Origin: Oryzias latipes
Taxonomy: Eukaryota; Chordata; Actinopteri; Beloniformes; Adrianichthyidae
Direction of reading: 5' to 3'
NCBI RefSeq assembly: GCF_002234675.1
Contig: NC_019859.2
Location: forward strand, 16,896,311-16,960,310
DNA length: 64,000 bases
Every line of letters begins with the position of its first letter. Position 1 is the first letter of the stretch. The notes below the pieces were generated by a model. That model ran no database searches. It was not told where the DNA came from and saw nothing but the letters and a program-made list of their open reading frames with translations. Position numbers and translations under genes: made by a program. This document shows, in pieces, positions 1-16,204 of this stretch.

Positions 1-636
1 AGAGAAAAACCAAAGATGTTAACATTTTATTTACAAAGTTGTTTTTTGTTTTCTTCTTGTCATACAGAAAGTAAAAATTTAGCTACAACCTTGATTTGTG
101 CAACAGGCAGCCACACTAAAAACAATGGCTTGCAGGTTGCACAGCTGCTATAGCAATTTTTATTGAGGGGAACAAAAAAAAAAAGGAACGGAAAAAAATT
201 AAGGGAAAAAAAAACTGAAGGGAGATAATAAACCCCAAAACAACAACAAAAAAAATATAAATCATCCAACAAATTATTAAAAGCACAGACCCAAAACTAG
301 ATACCAGTCCCAAAGTCCTAACGCGGGAATATATAAAGAGGGATTGACAGAAATTGTGGAATGCTGAGTGGCGGGGGCTGCCTGAGAAGCTCAGGGGTCA
401 TGAGTGGCTCTCAGTTCCATGGGGGCAGAAGAAAAGGTGGTGGGTGGAGAAAAATTGGAGGGGGTGGGGGGTGCAGCTCCACTCGGCCCACAAATCTGGT
501 ACAGTCTTGCGCCAATAAAAGCGCGGAGCTTGGGAGGGTGGATTACAGAGGTGGTGGGTTTGTTGGAGGAGGGGGGGGGGGGGGGCAATAAAGGGGGTGG
601 GGGGAACTCGGTGGGCTCTCGGTCTCAATTTTGCCT
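1..636 (-). other. anp32b 3' untranslated region and polyA signal
   Basis: Sequence downstream of the anp32b stop. AATAAA on the minus strand (TTTATT at 26-31) is the likely polyA signal. The stretch includes a G-rich run at about 569-588 and A/T-rich sequence with long A tracts at 170-255. Open frames here follow the purine/pyrimidine skew and show no family resemblance. Confidence 0.5.
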
Positions 637-4634
<3,998 letters not shown>

Positions 4635-4649
4635 CTAAAAGACGTAAAA

Positions 4650-5365
4650 AGTAAAAAAAAACAAATTACAACTTCTTCATGCATAAATATCAGATTGTTC
4701 TGCTTTTTAAGATGCAAACATGAAAAAATAAAAAAAATTCACAGCATTCCCTTTAAGAATGCAATGTTTAGTGCAAGAAGATGGAAGACAAAAAAATTGT
4801 TTTATTTACTTAAAATCCCACCCTTATAATCTTTTGATGATGAGACCCAGTGGTCCTTTAATTATGATTGTTGTTTTTGGCCAAAAACCCCCAAAAAACC
4901 TTGTGTCGTTTTATGGGACATAGTTGCTGCAGAGCGGCAGGAAAGTCGTTAAGCCGACCCTCCTTTCCCATAATCCCTTTCTCTTTCTGCTAGCTTGCAG
5001 CCCCTCACAACCCCAACCTAACATTAGTGGTGCAACAAAAATGACGAGCAATATCGGAGCCATCCAGACTTACAGTTTTGAGCAAAATGCAATTCGGACA
5101 ACAAAAACAAAGACATAAATAGATCCATTTGTCTCCAAGTGGCTGCATCAGAATGGAGCAAAGCACGGAGCCTATGGCCTGCTGGTCGTAGATTTTGTGT
5201 TACAAGTTTTTTTCCAATAGCCATTTTATCATCTGCTCCTGATTAACAACAGTTTGAGTATAGGTTAAAAAAAAACAGAAATGTTCTTCCTCCATGATCA
5301 GAAAAATGCCACAGGAACTTGTTAAAAACACCATTTTAATTGCAGTCGAGCTTTAATGGAACTGA
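4650..5365 (+). repeat. Dispersed repeat family R1, longest copy
   Basis: This stretch next to anp32b exon 2 shares ordered blocks with three other places in the window: 'TGTTTAGTGCAAGAAGATGGAAGAC', a 'TTTTTGGCCAAAAA' palindrome, 'GGGACATAGTTGCTGCAGAG', 'TCTGCTCCTGATT' and a 'TTGTTAAAAACACCATTTTA' end. It carries no open frame of note. Length and spread suggest an old non-autonomous transposon; the termini are not clear. Confidence 0.6.
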
Positions 5366-8300
5366 TAGTTACACCACACTGATACTGCATTATTTAAAAA
5401 CTAAAAGTTTAAAGCCTCCAATCAAAGCCAATTTATCCACATCTCACTGAGTGTAGACATAAGGTTTCATAAAATAAAGTTATTATTGAAATGCAAACTA
5501 ACAACTGTTTAAAAATAGTTTAAAATCTTCCGTAAGAACATTTTGTTTCTTTAAATATGAAAAACAACTTTGAAGGCGGAGTTAGTTTGACTCCGTTTTG
5601 CTCACACCGGTTGCGCAATTAATTGCTGGACAAAAAAAACGTTGCGAGAAGAAAAAAAAAGTTCTTGACAATCGTCAAAGAACACGGTTACTTAAAACAT
5701 CGAAACGAAGAACTGCTTTTCTTCAGCTCAAACATGTCTGTGTTCCGGGTAAAGTCTTTATCTGTCCGACACAGACATTTGTGGTGCGTTAAAAGACGAA
5801 GGAGAGCAAAGCCGCTACTACTTCCCACGGTCCGCCGATGCACTCGCTAATGACAAATGCAACGATTTTGGGAGCTAGCTTGCTACACGCTAGCCATTGC
5901 CCCTTTTAAACGCAGCCGTTCAGCAGAGGAGCAGCTAGAGAGCTCCGTCTGTCCGCCATTAGACAAACCCATCGGCAGCGGACGGGATTGCGAACACACG
6001 TCTAAATTTTCATTTTTTTCTTTTTCTCGATTCGCCAAGCTTTATGTGGAGGTGGAATACTACTTTGTAGTCGACTGAACGATTATTGCCAGGGTGTTAC
6101 AGAAATACTTTGAGGTCGAAGGATAGAGAGCGGAAATCTAGTAAAAAAAACAAAGATGGAGACGGTTCCTTTCTCCCAAGGCTTCAAAGACGACAGAATG
6201 ACAACATGGCGATTCCCGAGCTACAGTATGCAGATCTCTGAACACTCCAATGGTGAAAAGTGCTTTTTAAAAATGAAATATACCGATGTAACACATGATC
6301 AGCATTAATTTTTCATCCCATTTTCTCATTACTTCCGTTTGAGCCACTCGCGAGCGTCGAGTTTTTTGGTCGCCGCGTGCATGAAGCGCAGTGCGCCCCG
6401 GATCTCCGTGCCTCACACAGGCAGGCAGGCAGGGTGATTCGGCTTTTCACGTCGTTAGCTAACCCAGCCACCACGGTTGACTGTAACATTTGATTCTGTT
6501 TAGGAATAACTGTGATGCTATTAATTGCTGCGCCTCTCTATGTATATAAATTGGGCGGATAGGGTTTGTGGGTGACAGAGAATGGGATAATATGGCGGGA
6601 ACAAATGAGTAAATTAGCTTATGTGAATTACAGGAAATCCATGTTTAAATGTTTATAGATTTGTACTGTAGAGAAAGGGAAACGTATCTGTGTGACAATA
6701 CAAGCTATTTACACGACTAACAGCTGCACATTTTATAACAAAAATATATCGGTATAGACAGTTTAAAGCTCCATAATATAAACAGTCGCACGCGGGAGTG
6801 GTTGCTTTATTATATTTACTATCGTGGGGTAAATTGGTAAATGATTTTTACCCCCTTTTGTGTTCTGAATTTGACCATTTGAATACTAATTTTTGCGGTT
6901 TTCTCAAAAATAAATTTTGCCAAATCTATGATGTATCTACTGATAAAAGTCCGTGTATGTTAGTTTGAAATTGTTCACGCTATTTATTTAAGCGCCCATT
7001 TTTAGCAGTTGTGTGCTAGCAACAAACATGGCTTCCGATGGCTGTATAAGCGCTGTGTGCATGGCAAACGCGGCGCAGGAAGCAGCTCTCCCCGATATGT
7101 CCGCTTTGAAACGCGAAGTTTGGCGATTTGTACCCCGGCCGTAGGAGTCGACCTGTGTGTGTGCATGCACCGTGGACCGACCGAGGAGGCTGCGAAATGG
7201 TTAAAGCACTGCATTCATAGCCAGCGAGCAGGGGGGAAACCACCGCTTGAAAGTAACAATTAAATGCTGCTTCTTTTTTCCACCCCGTCTCGTTGACCCT
7301 CATACGCCCAATCCACAACAGTACCGAGGATTTAAGCGTGTTGAAAGACTTTCTTCTCCCCGAATCTAAGCCATGTGGTCAGCATTAGCTTCACAGGTCG
7401 CAAAGCAAATGGAGAAGGAAAAAAAAAGTGGCAAGCTAACGCGCACGGCTAGCCAGAAAACTATGGGTTTAAAAAAGCACGACTCACATCAGACGGTGTC
7501 CTGTTTCTTAGCTCCAAATGGATCCTTTTTTTCATGTCCATCTTCCCCTTATATGCAGGCTAAAGTTTTCTCTGTCGGGCTTTGCTGGGATCTTGAGTCT
7601 AAAGGCAGAGATGCCCTTATGGAGGGAGAATATAGGGCTGTATAATGAACTGAGCCAACGCTAAGTTAGTCGGAGAGAGGGGAAACCATGGAGGGAAACG
7701 GGACTGAAACAAAATATATGCTCAACAGCGCCATCTGCGTCCAGAAACGCCCATCGCGCCTGAAAGGCCATTGCAGTCAGAAAACATGACGCTGCTGTGC
7801 TTCAATGTATGTTTTTCAAACGTTAGGCTTTTTTTGTGCAAATTAGTCTAAGTAGAAATATATATACATTGTGAAACATTATTGATCATTAAACGCTTTC
7901 TTTTTTCTATTCAAACAAACACGTATCTTACAATTTTTCTGTTATTAACTCTGATAAACATGATTTTAAAGTAATAAATCATGTATTTATCTCATGTCTT
8001 CCAGTGTCTGCCTGGTTTGTATTCTGTACATTTAACCAATAAACCACTTTTCTTGTTATTCCGTCTCCAAACGACTGTTTTTTCTCCCCCCTCCCCTTCT
8101 TTTGGACACATGTCTTTAAAGGAGGGGGTGTATTTGGTTGGAGGTAAAGAGAGCACTGTCTATGCATATGGAGGGTAGGGCACCCCCCTCCCTCCATGCA
8201 ACCCCTCCCCTTTACTTCCTGAGACATCCAAGCCCCGAAGCAGAAGACCGAGTTGAACAGAGCCAGGTTGTTGAGCTTTGCTAAAGTTGAGCAAAGACTT

Positions 8301-9000
8301 GATATTCTGAAAATATGTGTAACTGCAGAGGTCCTGTCCTATCCGGCTGCCTGTGGCCTGACCGTATGTTGTCATGACAGAGATTCATGCTTGGTGCCAT
8401 CAAAACACGCCATTCTCTCTTTTATTTTTTAAATCAATGCTGTTGTTTTATTTCTCCTTTATAGTAAGATCAATTTCTGTTTACCTTCCATATTTTATGT
8501 AGTAGTTTTATGTTTTAAAGATTTTTTTCCAAAAATATATGTAAAAAACAAACAATCAAGCTGATCTCAAAGTAAAACTCTTCACTGGGGAGTTGAGGGG
8601 TAAAAACAAATGACAACTTCATGCAAAAAATCAGATTGTGCAACTTCAATACAAATGCAAAAAATGCATAATTTTAGAAATTCTTTGTGGTAATTATTTT
8701 GAGAAAAAAACCTCACTGTTATTCCTTTATTTGCATTTTAGTAAATTAAGTTTTGCTTTTAAGATGCAAACATGAGTTTTAAAAAAATTCCCAGCTTTCC
8801 TTGAAGATGTAATGTTTAGTGCAAGAAGATGGAAGACTAAAAAAATAGTTTTCTTTCATTGAAGTCCCACTCTGATAATCTCTTGATAAAGAGTTCCCAA
8901 TGGTCTTTTAAGTATGATTTTCGTTTTTGGCCAAAAAAAAAGTTGTTTTCTGCAGCTTTGCTGCAATTTAATCATATTTAACGTCTATAATTGTATGACA
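5366..9000. other. anp32b upstream region / first-intron span; CpG-richer, no coding exon found
   Basis: This stretch lies 5' of anp32b exon 2 and 5' of hemgn. Segments near 5570-6010, 6330-6470 and 7000-7350 are richer in CG dinucleotides than the surroundings, as expected of a housekeeping promoter, so the anp32b start is probably here. A TATA-like TATGTATATAAATT occurs near 6539. No stretch translates to the conserved ANP32 N-terminus on the minus strand. The open frames at 7009-7318 on both strands are overlapping shadows of CG-rich sequence. Confidence 0.4.
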
Positions 9001-9010
9001 AACACTAATC
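8565..9010 (+). repeat. Dispersed repeat family R1, second copy
   Basis: Shares 'AAGATGCAAACATGA', 'TGTTTAGTGCAAGAAGATGG' and the 'TTTTTGGCC' block with the copy at 4650-5365, in the same order and orientation. A local direct repeat ('AATCAAGCTG...GAGTTGAG') is found at about 8553-8597 and again at 9007-9050, bracketing the copy. Confidence 0.55.
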
Positions 9011-9404
9011 AAGCTGTTATCAGAGTAAAATTATCACTGAGGAGTTGAGAGACTTAACACTGATAGAGGTTTTTGTCATTAGATCAATTTAAGCATCATA
9101 GGAATTTGATTTTTTTTCAACTTTCTTTTATCCTTTTTTTTGCAATAGTGCTCAGCTTCATCCAAAAAAAGTGCATAAAATCCTTTTTAAGAGGCATATA
9201 GGCAAATGCACTCAATCTTACATTATAATCCAGCCTGCATAAACTTCTCCCCCTCTGCCCAGATCCCACTGAATTTAAAGGATCCCATCAGCATTAGTGA
9301 AGAGTGCTATTTCATTGTTTTTCTCCTCTGAGTGGGTCAAACACACATATCAGGGTCAAATGTGTTGTGAGAAGATTCAGAACACTCCCAGCACTCTGTC
9401 TGAG

Positions 9405-9779
9405 AGATAAGGCGGCCATGCCTCTGCTCCATTTTAAAAATGTAAGTGTACATGATACACTTAATCCCAAGAGATTATTCAGAAATGTTTTAATTGTTTA
9501 TTCATCTATATGGTGTGTGATTACTGCATTCAAATCTTACACAAACCTGGTGTTTAACTTGTCTCTCTTTTAGTGCTGGGATACTGAAGCACAGATAAAA
9601 TCATTTAAACTTTTGCCACTTTTTTGACCAAAGTTACTTCTTTATACATTTCTTTCTATAAAATATTTCCCTTTTTTTTAACCTTTTTCCAGCTCACCAC
9701 TCACTCTTCATTTCTTTTTTTTCTCCCCCCACTCTGACAGCTCTGTGCCAATTCCTCCGGCTTTACAAATATGATAAGG
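9405..9779 (+). promoter_or_regulatory. GATA motifs upstream of hemgn
   Basis: AGATAAGG at 9405-9412 and TGATAAGG at 9772-9779 are strong WGATAAG matches 520 and 150 bp before the hemgn start codon; a weaker AGATAA lies near 9813. HEMGN is a known GATA1 target in blood cells of mammals, so erythroid control through these sites is a reasonable inference. An acceptor-like CATCCTACAG at about 9821-9830 hints at a 5' untranslated exon further upstream. Confidence 0.45.
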
Positions 9780-9923
9780 CTCGAGCTGCAAGAACTATGC
9801 TAATGGTTAACCAGATAATTCATCCTACAGGGTGGGAATAGACAACAGTTGGAGGCTTTTCTGTCTCTTTTTTGGTGTGGCTGCGCGCCTTTTGCCACAC
9901 TCATTGAAAAGGCAAGAGTCCGA

Positions 9924-11589
9924 ATGGAGGAGACGCTTCAACAAGAGAGGCAGGAGTTGGAGGACACAATCCAGAATGAGGAGGAAGGTAATTTACAGTT
10001 CTCCTTCTCACTTAATTGAATCATTTTTTTGTGATTCTTTTAATATTGTTCATCAGCTCAGACAAGGTGTTTAACATCAGTGCACAAATCCAACACTAAC
10101 ATAAGTGTGCAAATAGTATAAAAAGGCCAGAAAAGTATCATTTTTTTGTCAACAACTGCAGTTCAGCATGTGTTTAACATGCATTTCACATGACACCACC
10201 TAAATGTGACTTTCATGAATGGATTTGTCTTTTAAAGGTGGGATTCGTCGCCGATTGAGAGACAGGGACCTCCTCAGGAAGAGAAAAGCCGAAGCAGAAG
10301 AGAAGGAAACTTACCAGTGGGTTTTTGGGTAAATTGGTTTGAAAGCACAGTCGGCATGAGTGCAGTAACCTACAGTACAACTGTGGGACGTATATCTGTG
10401 GAGTGATAAAGTGAAGAATGTAGTCTAAACAACTGCAAGTGGAGCAGAAGTAATAAACGCTTTCTATTCTTCACCGGGACGGTGTACTTTACTGGGACAA
10501 ACCACTATCAGCTACTTTACTGCTTATCACTCCTCTGGTTTGTATTGAATATGGAGCAAGAGAAAACCAAAGGTTGCTTTGGTCAGTCTATCCACAGCCC
10601 AGGTCCCAGTCAAGGACTTTGTACTGTTAGTTTTTCAGAAAATCTTCCAGTATAAATATCTCATTGTCCGCTGCTGGTGACTTTTGTCACAACTGTCGTT
10701 CTGTTTCAGGGTGGAGAGCCAAAGAAAGAGATCAAGAACTCAAAATGGCACGAAGAGGAGGGGGAGGCCCAGAAAGATCGACTCAGGGCCTCACATGTCA
10801 GTTGTTCAGGAGGAGGCGCCTGACACTCAGTTTCCTCCTACAGCTGCTGTGGCTCCTGCAGCGGCGGCGGCAGACATCTCAGAGCAAATCTCAGGCTTTC
10901 TGCCCCCCTGTGTGGTGAAGGAGTCAACGTCAGCTCCTGCGCTCGCTTCTCCTGGACTTGACTTTGTCCAGAGCTCAGTGTTTGATTCTACTCTGCCATC
11001 TTCTGCTCCACTAAACCCAGTTTTGGTTACCTTCTCTCCTGCTCCTCTTCAAGATTCAGCTTCACTTCCAGCTCTGACCCCCGATGGAGCGCCACCTCTA
11101 TCTTTAACCACAGGACTTGCTCCTGCTTTTGCTCCTTCTCCTGCTCCACTTTTTGGTCCTTCTCCAGCTCCTGCTCCTCCTGCTCCCGTTCTTGGTCCTA
11201 CTCCTGCTCCAGCTCCAGCCCTTTTCCAAGACGGTGTTCCAGCTCCAGCTCTTGTTCCTCCCTCAGCTCCCTCCCAGTTGGAGAACCTGTACGTAGAACC
11301 TGGGCGGGGGGAAAATCTTGAAAAGGTCCAGATTGAGGACTTGGGTCCTGATGAGGAGGAAGATGTTTCTGCATACCCAGGAAAAGGAACAGATGCAGGT
11401 GGGAATGTTGTTGAAATACAACAGAAGTTCAAATCTTTGAAAGATTTTGATTTACGCCCCCGTTAACTACCCTTCTCTTTGTCCTTTTTAGATTTAAAGG
11501 AAACGATGCTGATCAATGCGCCAGAACAAAACAAAATCTTCTCAGTTCAAACTTTGCCCTCCACACCACAGTATCTGCCTGGAAACTGA
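9924..11589 (+). CDS. hemgn: Hemogen (erythroid nuclear protein), 4 exons, 313 aa
   Basis: Exons 9924-9987, 10238-10328, 10710-11398 and 11492-11589 join in phase at GT-AG sites. The conserved hemogen signature spans the exon 2/3 join: RDLLRKRKAEAEEKET (31-46), YQWVFG (47-52), then a basic stretch ending in KRRGRPRK (67-74), an AT-hook-like and nuclear-localising motif. Human HEMGN has ELLRKRKAEVHEKET and SQWLFGEQKKRK at the same place. After residue about 155 comes a long Pro/Ala-rich, low-complexity part, then an acidic segment (LGPDEEEDV) and a short tail ending YLPGN. Hemogen acts in the nucleus of blood progenitors to promote erythroid differentiation and acts downstream of GATA1. Position between anp32b and trmo matches human order. 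The start is the first ATG in the exon; polyA signals AATAAA lie at 11907 and 11916. Confidence 0.88.
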
Positions 11590-13800
11590 TCCTGTTTTTC
11601 CTAAAATGACCTTTAAAATGCTGGTTTTAGGCTAAGAATGCGCTCAGTCAGTGTTGGAAAAACACATTTTGCTTTGCTTTACCTAAAAATCAAGGAAATC
11701 TTACCAATTAGTTTGCTTATTTATTCACTGAAACATTAGAAAAAATATATTTTACGTGTGTGTTTATGCGTGTATTTTATCTAGAAGTCAATATGCATCA
11801 CATTAAGCTTCTTTTTTAATGTGCTAAAAATGTTATGTAATTATAATACGTTTGATTCCTAGTGTTGATAGTAAAAGGATTATTGTCTTATTAATACACA
11901 TGTAGCAATAAAAAGAATAAAGTGTGAATAAATGACGTGTTTTCATTTTAAACAAGGCTCAAAATCGGTTTAGATGCTTTTTTTGTGCTACCATTGAATG
12001 ACTTGTTTTGTGGGATGGATATTTTGGAATTTAAAGAAACAAATAATATTTTCCTGTGATTTAAAAAAAAACTATTTTTGACCAACAAAGTGTAGCCTGA
12101 ATGGTGTGTGGCCGCTCCATCATCAGATATACCAGCCTGGCACCTCCTCCTCCTCCTCCTCCTCCTCTTGCTGGACGCCAGCCTGCTCTGTCACTGCTGT
12201 GCATGGCTACAGCCAGTATGATGGCATGCCGTTGCAACAAAGAATCACTCAACTGAACACAAATTTGATCATTTTTTCTTTTAAATTAAAAGTATTTGAG
12301 TAGGATTGAAACATCGTTCTCTGCACAGAATCTAATGCATCTTTTAAGTGGATTAATGAGGGCATAAATGATCAAACAGTGAGCTTTTGTATGCAACCAA
12401 AATATGTTTCGTGTCCACTGTCCACGTCTTGTAGCGGACATAGACGGAAGCAATGAATCAAAGACAAAGAAAGTGGAGACAAAAACACATTTTTGGCACA
12501 AATGGAACCGCGTACTCTTGCTCTGCTAGGCTGGCGTTACATTTTATTTGAGCTTTTATTAAGTCTTTTACTATGTCACTTATTTTATATTTTACTTTTT
12601 AAGTGTTTTAACCTTTTAGTTATTCTCATATAGGCTCCACGTAAATAAAAGCTATCTGATTTATGTCTCAGTTAACATATGTTGTATTCCAGAAGCCCAA
12701 AGGCTTAGTCCATGTGATTTTACATGTTTACCTGAAGAGGTCACACTTGAAATCCTTTTTATAGAATTTCTGTGCCCTCTTTAAGCCGTTTTCTTCCCTG
12801 TCTCCCCCTCATGAATTCTACCCGTCTGCTTCATGTCATCTGTGATGCTGCTTCAATATTGCAGCAATATTTCCTTAAGAATTGAATTAAATATATATTT
12901 TAATGTAAAGAAAACATTTTACAAATATATATTTTTACAGTTTTACCTTCCTATTCTGCATTATTTTCATTTTAACTGTCGATAGAAGTTTCTCGTCTGC
13001 TTTTCATTGTTCCCATTTACAGGACACAATGTCATTAGAATAATCCAGAATGACTTTATTTGATTCAAAAGAAACTGCTTTTGCAGAACTTACTTAACCC
13101 CTGAAAACAACAAGTTATATTGTTTATTCGGTTGTTTGTTTGCTGTGCCACTATAGCTCGAGTTAATGAAACAGGTGTAAACAGTCAAATGATTGTTGTA
13201 AAATGAGAACTAGAGTCGCTTTAGGATGAAAAATGTTCAAGAGTATTAATCAAACACTGTTAATAAAAACAAACATATAAAAAAAAATTAAATGATTATC
13301 CTGAACTTGTTCCCTACATTTTTAAATGAAGTTGTTGACATGAGGAATTACAGGGTGACAGGGGTTCAATACGCCACCTACTGGCAGGTTAAATTATTGC
13401 CATGCATTGAGATGCTTTGTTTTTAGACCCCCCCCCCCCCCCACACACACACACACGCGCACACACACTCACACAAACACACGCTCAAACTAATATACAA
13501 ACTTGTGTACACTACAAATTCCAGTGCTGTTTCCTATCTCATATCTCTGTCCATCTTCACAAACCTGGTCAACACAAATCAAATCCTTAGCCTAATAATG
13601 AGTAAGAATCCTTGAAGTTTCCTTTTTAAATATTATATATATACTGTACACTTAATATGTTCCAATTGAGTCTGAAGAAATATTCAGTTACTTCCTACAT
13701 TCTGTCTATAGTAGAGTTGCTATATTTATACTTAATAAAATAAACAAATATTATTTGCTGCGGGATGCTATAAAGCTGTAATCTTATCAGCCTTGCACAG
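11590..13800. other. Intergenic, hemgn 3' UTR then AT-rich sequence
   Basis: The hemgn 3' UTR probably ends just after the AATAAA signals at 11907-11931. Beyond it lie a (CTC)n tract near 12146-12168 and unique AT-rich sequence. A poly-C run followed by (CA)n begins near 13430 and runs to about 13490. No gene is seen. Confidence 0.5.
13427..13490. repeat. Poly-C and (CA)n microsatellite
   Basis: A run of about 16 C is followed by alternating CA with a few interruptions (CGCG, CT). Simple sequence. Confidence 0.9.
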
Positions 13801-13809
13801 TGACACAAA

Positions 13810-14180
13810 GTCTCGTCATTGTTTTGATGGGACTTGACCTAAGGTCAAACATGATGGATGTTCAAAGACATTTCTGGTGGTTTGCAGCCTCTGACACAAG
13901 GCGGCTCGATTGCATAAAGAAATTAATGAAATTGCACGTTTGCCAAAGAGTTTCATGGCCAAAGGTGGTGAAAGTCATTGATCTTCTAGCAGGACAGTGA
14001 CTAGAAACTCGCTTCAGAAACCTGGTTACAGACAGAGTGATGGTCTGAAATTAATCTAGCTTCAAATCCGATAGGAACACAGAGGAGGACATCACAGGTG
14101 GAAGAAGCATCGAGCATTTCTGAACGACCTGAAGCGGTTTGCAAAAGAAGAGGGGGTCCAGAGGTGTAAGTCTGAAACTC
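13810..14180 (+). mobile_element. Degraded Tc1-like transposase remnant
   Basis: Translated pieces match the Tc1 transposase in order: FWWFAASDTRRLDCIKK (from about 13870), a QDSD block near 13992 that recalls the family's QQDNDPKHT, a region matching the 'SPDLNPIENLW' part near 14065, and RFAKEEGVQRC-like residues near 14140. Stops and frame changes are many, so it is an old dead copy. No inverted ends were identified. Confidence 0.6.
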
Positions 14181-14939
14181 ATTTATTTGTTTATCATTTT
14201 TTGTGAAATAATCATTTTTTGAAAAGGAAAATTCATATGGTCACTACTTATAACATATAGATTTATCAGATTAAATAGCGTGTCAAACAATGCAAAATAC
14301 AACGGATATACAATTATCAAAAAGAACAGAGTTCAGAAAAAAAACCCCACATTCCCGCTCTAGTTGTTTGGTTCTATGTTCTTCGAGTCCAAAGGAGACA
14401 TCCTAATGCATCTTGGGAAGTAAACAGAGGGAGGCGCGAGCGGCGTTCGTTTTTTTGTTGTGGTCGGTCGTTGTTTGTGTGAGTCTGAGCTGAAAACAGG
14501 AGCTGCTGCAGTGATGGTGTCTTCAGTTCAGTGACCGAAAGATTATCAAGTGTTCATTAAGTGCTGAAAAAACCCTGTTCAGTTAGAGGAGTACATATCA
14601 ATAATAAAAAACTTTATTGTACAAATAAACATATACAAATAATATACGACTGGAACTGATACACTGAGATCACAGCTAAGGTAGACAAGAATCGAAAGTT
14701 TTCTCTGCATTAAAAAAACCCCACAAGTGCTGATGATCCAGAACGGTTTGGTTACAGTAAAACAGCAAATAAATGTTTATAAAACAATTATCAACTATTG
14801 TGTAGCATGTTGGAGGTTTTCTAAGACCCTGAATGTGTTACCTGATCTGAACGATGGAAAAAAAACCTAATGACCCACTAAATGAAAATCGTGTTTTTGG
14901 TGTTTTTAAAAAAATTTTTTTTCAACTTGTCCTGTCCAA

Positions 14940-16040
14940 CAGCTGGGCAGACAGATGAGAGCTGAGGGCCTCTTGTGTTGGACATATTTTACTTTAACAA
15001 GAGGGGTTATTAGTTTTTGGTGTTTTTAACTTGTTTTGAAGCATTTTTCCCATGCTGCACCAGTAATGTTAGGTCGGGATTGTGAAGGGGCAGTAAACTA
15101 GCGGCAGAGTGTGTGAACAAATGGATGACGGGAAATGGGGGTGGGCTAACTTCGCACCAACAGTCCCAACTGTGGTACGGATGTTCTCGGGTTGCCGGAT
15201 GTTCTCGGTCCTTCGGGGTCCTTCCAATGAGTTATATCATAGAGGAGACATCACGAGGAGAGCACCGCATCTTGGTGAGGTCAAGTTTTGAAGACCAAAC
15301 CATTTTTATAACATTTAATAAAGAGCTCTGTTTTTACTTTCAATCAGTTCATTATATGAAAAAGAAGAATGCTTGAAATTGCTTAGTTTTGTTCAGAAGT
15401 ACAAACTTCACGAGTACCCTAACTTAACTAGTATTAGACTATTTAGATTTTTTCTATGTTCTTTATTTTATTTTACTTATGTTTTTATTTATTTGTGTGT
15501 TATGTTCATTGTTTCTTTTTTTCCCTCTATTCTTTATTTCTATGTTAATATTTGTTGGCAATGGTGACTGATCTTCGAGGCAATATTGATTACATTGTTA
15601 TTGTTCGTTGTTAACGTCATTGTTAATGTATGATACCGCAATTGTGAATAAAGTTTTAAAAAAACTTAGCGACGTTAACTCATTGGTCGTGGCAACTTAC
15701 AGCCAATCAAATAGTGTGACGTCATCATTGGTCGAAGGACCCCGAAGGACCCCGAGAACATACGGCAACCCGAGAACATCCGGTACCCACACCCAACCAC
15801 AACTTTTCAAGAAATTGGCAGTTTAAAAAATGTTTTGACTAAAAACAGCAAAATGAAAAGACCACTGGGAACACTTTAAAAACGGACCAAAAGATGATTG
15901 GAGTGGGACAGAGCAGACCCATGTTGATGCTGTAGGGAAAATGTTTATTAAAAACTCTAAAAAAGACTCCTAAAATGGCCTCCCTGTTCGACACTCAGCT
16001 TTCAGGGGTTGGTCTGTGGGGTTAAAACACCAAATGGTTC
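14940..16040 (-). repeat. Dispersed repeat family R1, minus-strand copy split by an insertion
   Basis: 14940-15165 reversed matches the copy at 4960-5030 ('CCTAACATTAGTGGTGCA' there; GCACCAGTAATGTTAGG here). 15820-15930 reversed matches its 'GGTCCTTT...CCCAGTGGTC' and 'GTCCCACTC' blocks. The two halves are separated by the inverted-repeat element at 15172-15790, which therefore arrived later. Confidence 0.6.
15172..15790. mobile_element. Non-autonomous DNA transposon, about 60-bp inverted repeats
   Basis: The left end (15172-15231) holds GGATGTTCTCGGGTTGCC, GGATGTTCTCGG and TCCTTCGGGGTCCTTC. The right end (15726-15790) carries the same blocks reversed (GAAGGACCCCGAAGGACC, GAGAACATACGGCAACCC, GAGAACATCCGG). 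Each end thus has an internal direct repeat of GGATGTTCTCGG. The core is AT-rich, with no open frame resembling a transposase. It interrupts an R1 repeat. Confidence 0.8.
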
Positions 16041-16204
16041 TTATTGAAAACAAACTTCTTTCAAAAAGGATTTCTGATGCAAAAGAAACTCAGGTTCACT
16101 CTTATATATGGTGTTCATCTCATAGCTCTTGTAAAGCACCAACAGAACAAAAATAGCAAACAACTACAGAAATGCATCTTAGAAAGGTCACAAAATGAAA
16201 TGAA

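Noticed and set aside
7002-7318. Overlapping open frames of 60-100 codons on both strands
   Set aside because: Mutually overlapping frames in CG-rich sequence with no family resemblance; they are best explained as promoter-type base composition.
11049-11432. 127-codon frame antisense to hemgn exon 3
   Set aside because: It is the mirror image of the Pro/Ala-coding repeats (giving Gly/Ala/Glu); the sense frame has the correct splice phases.
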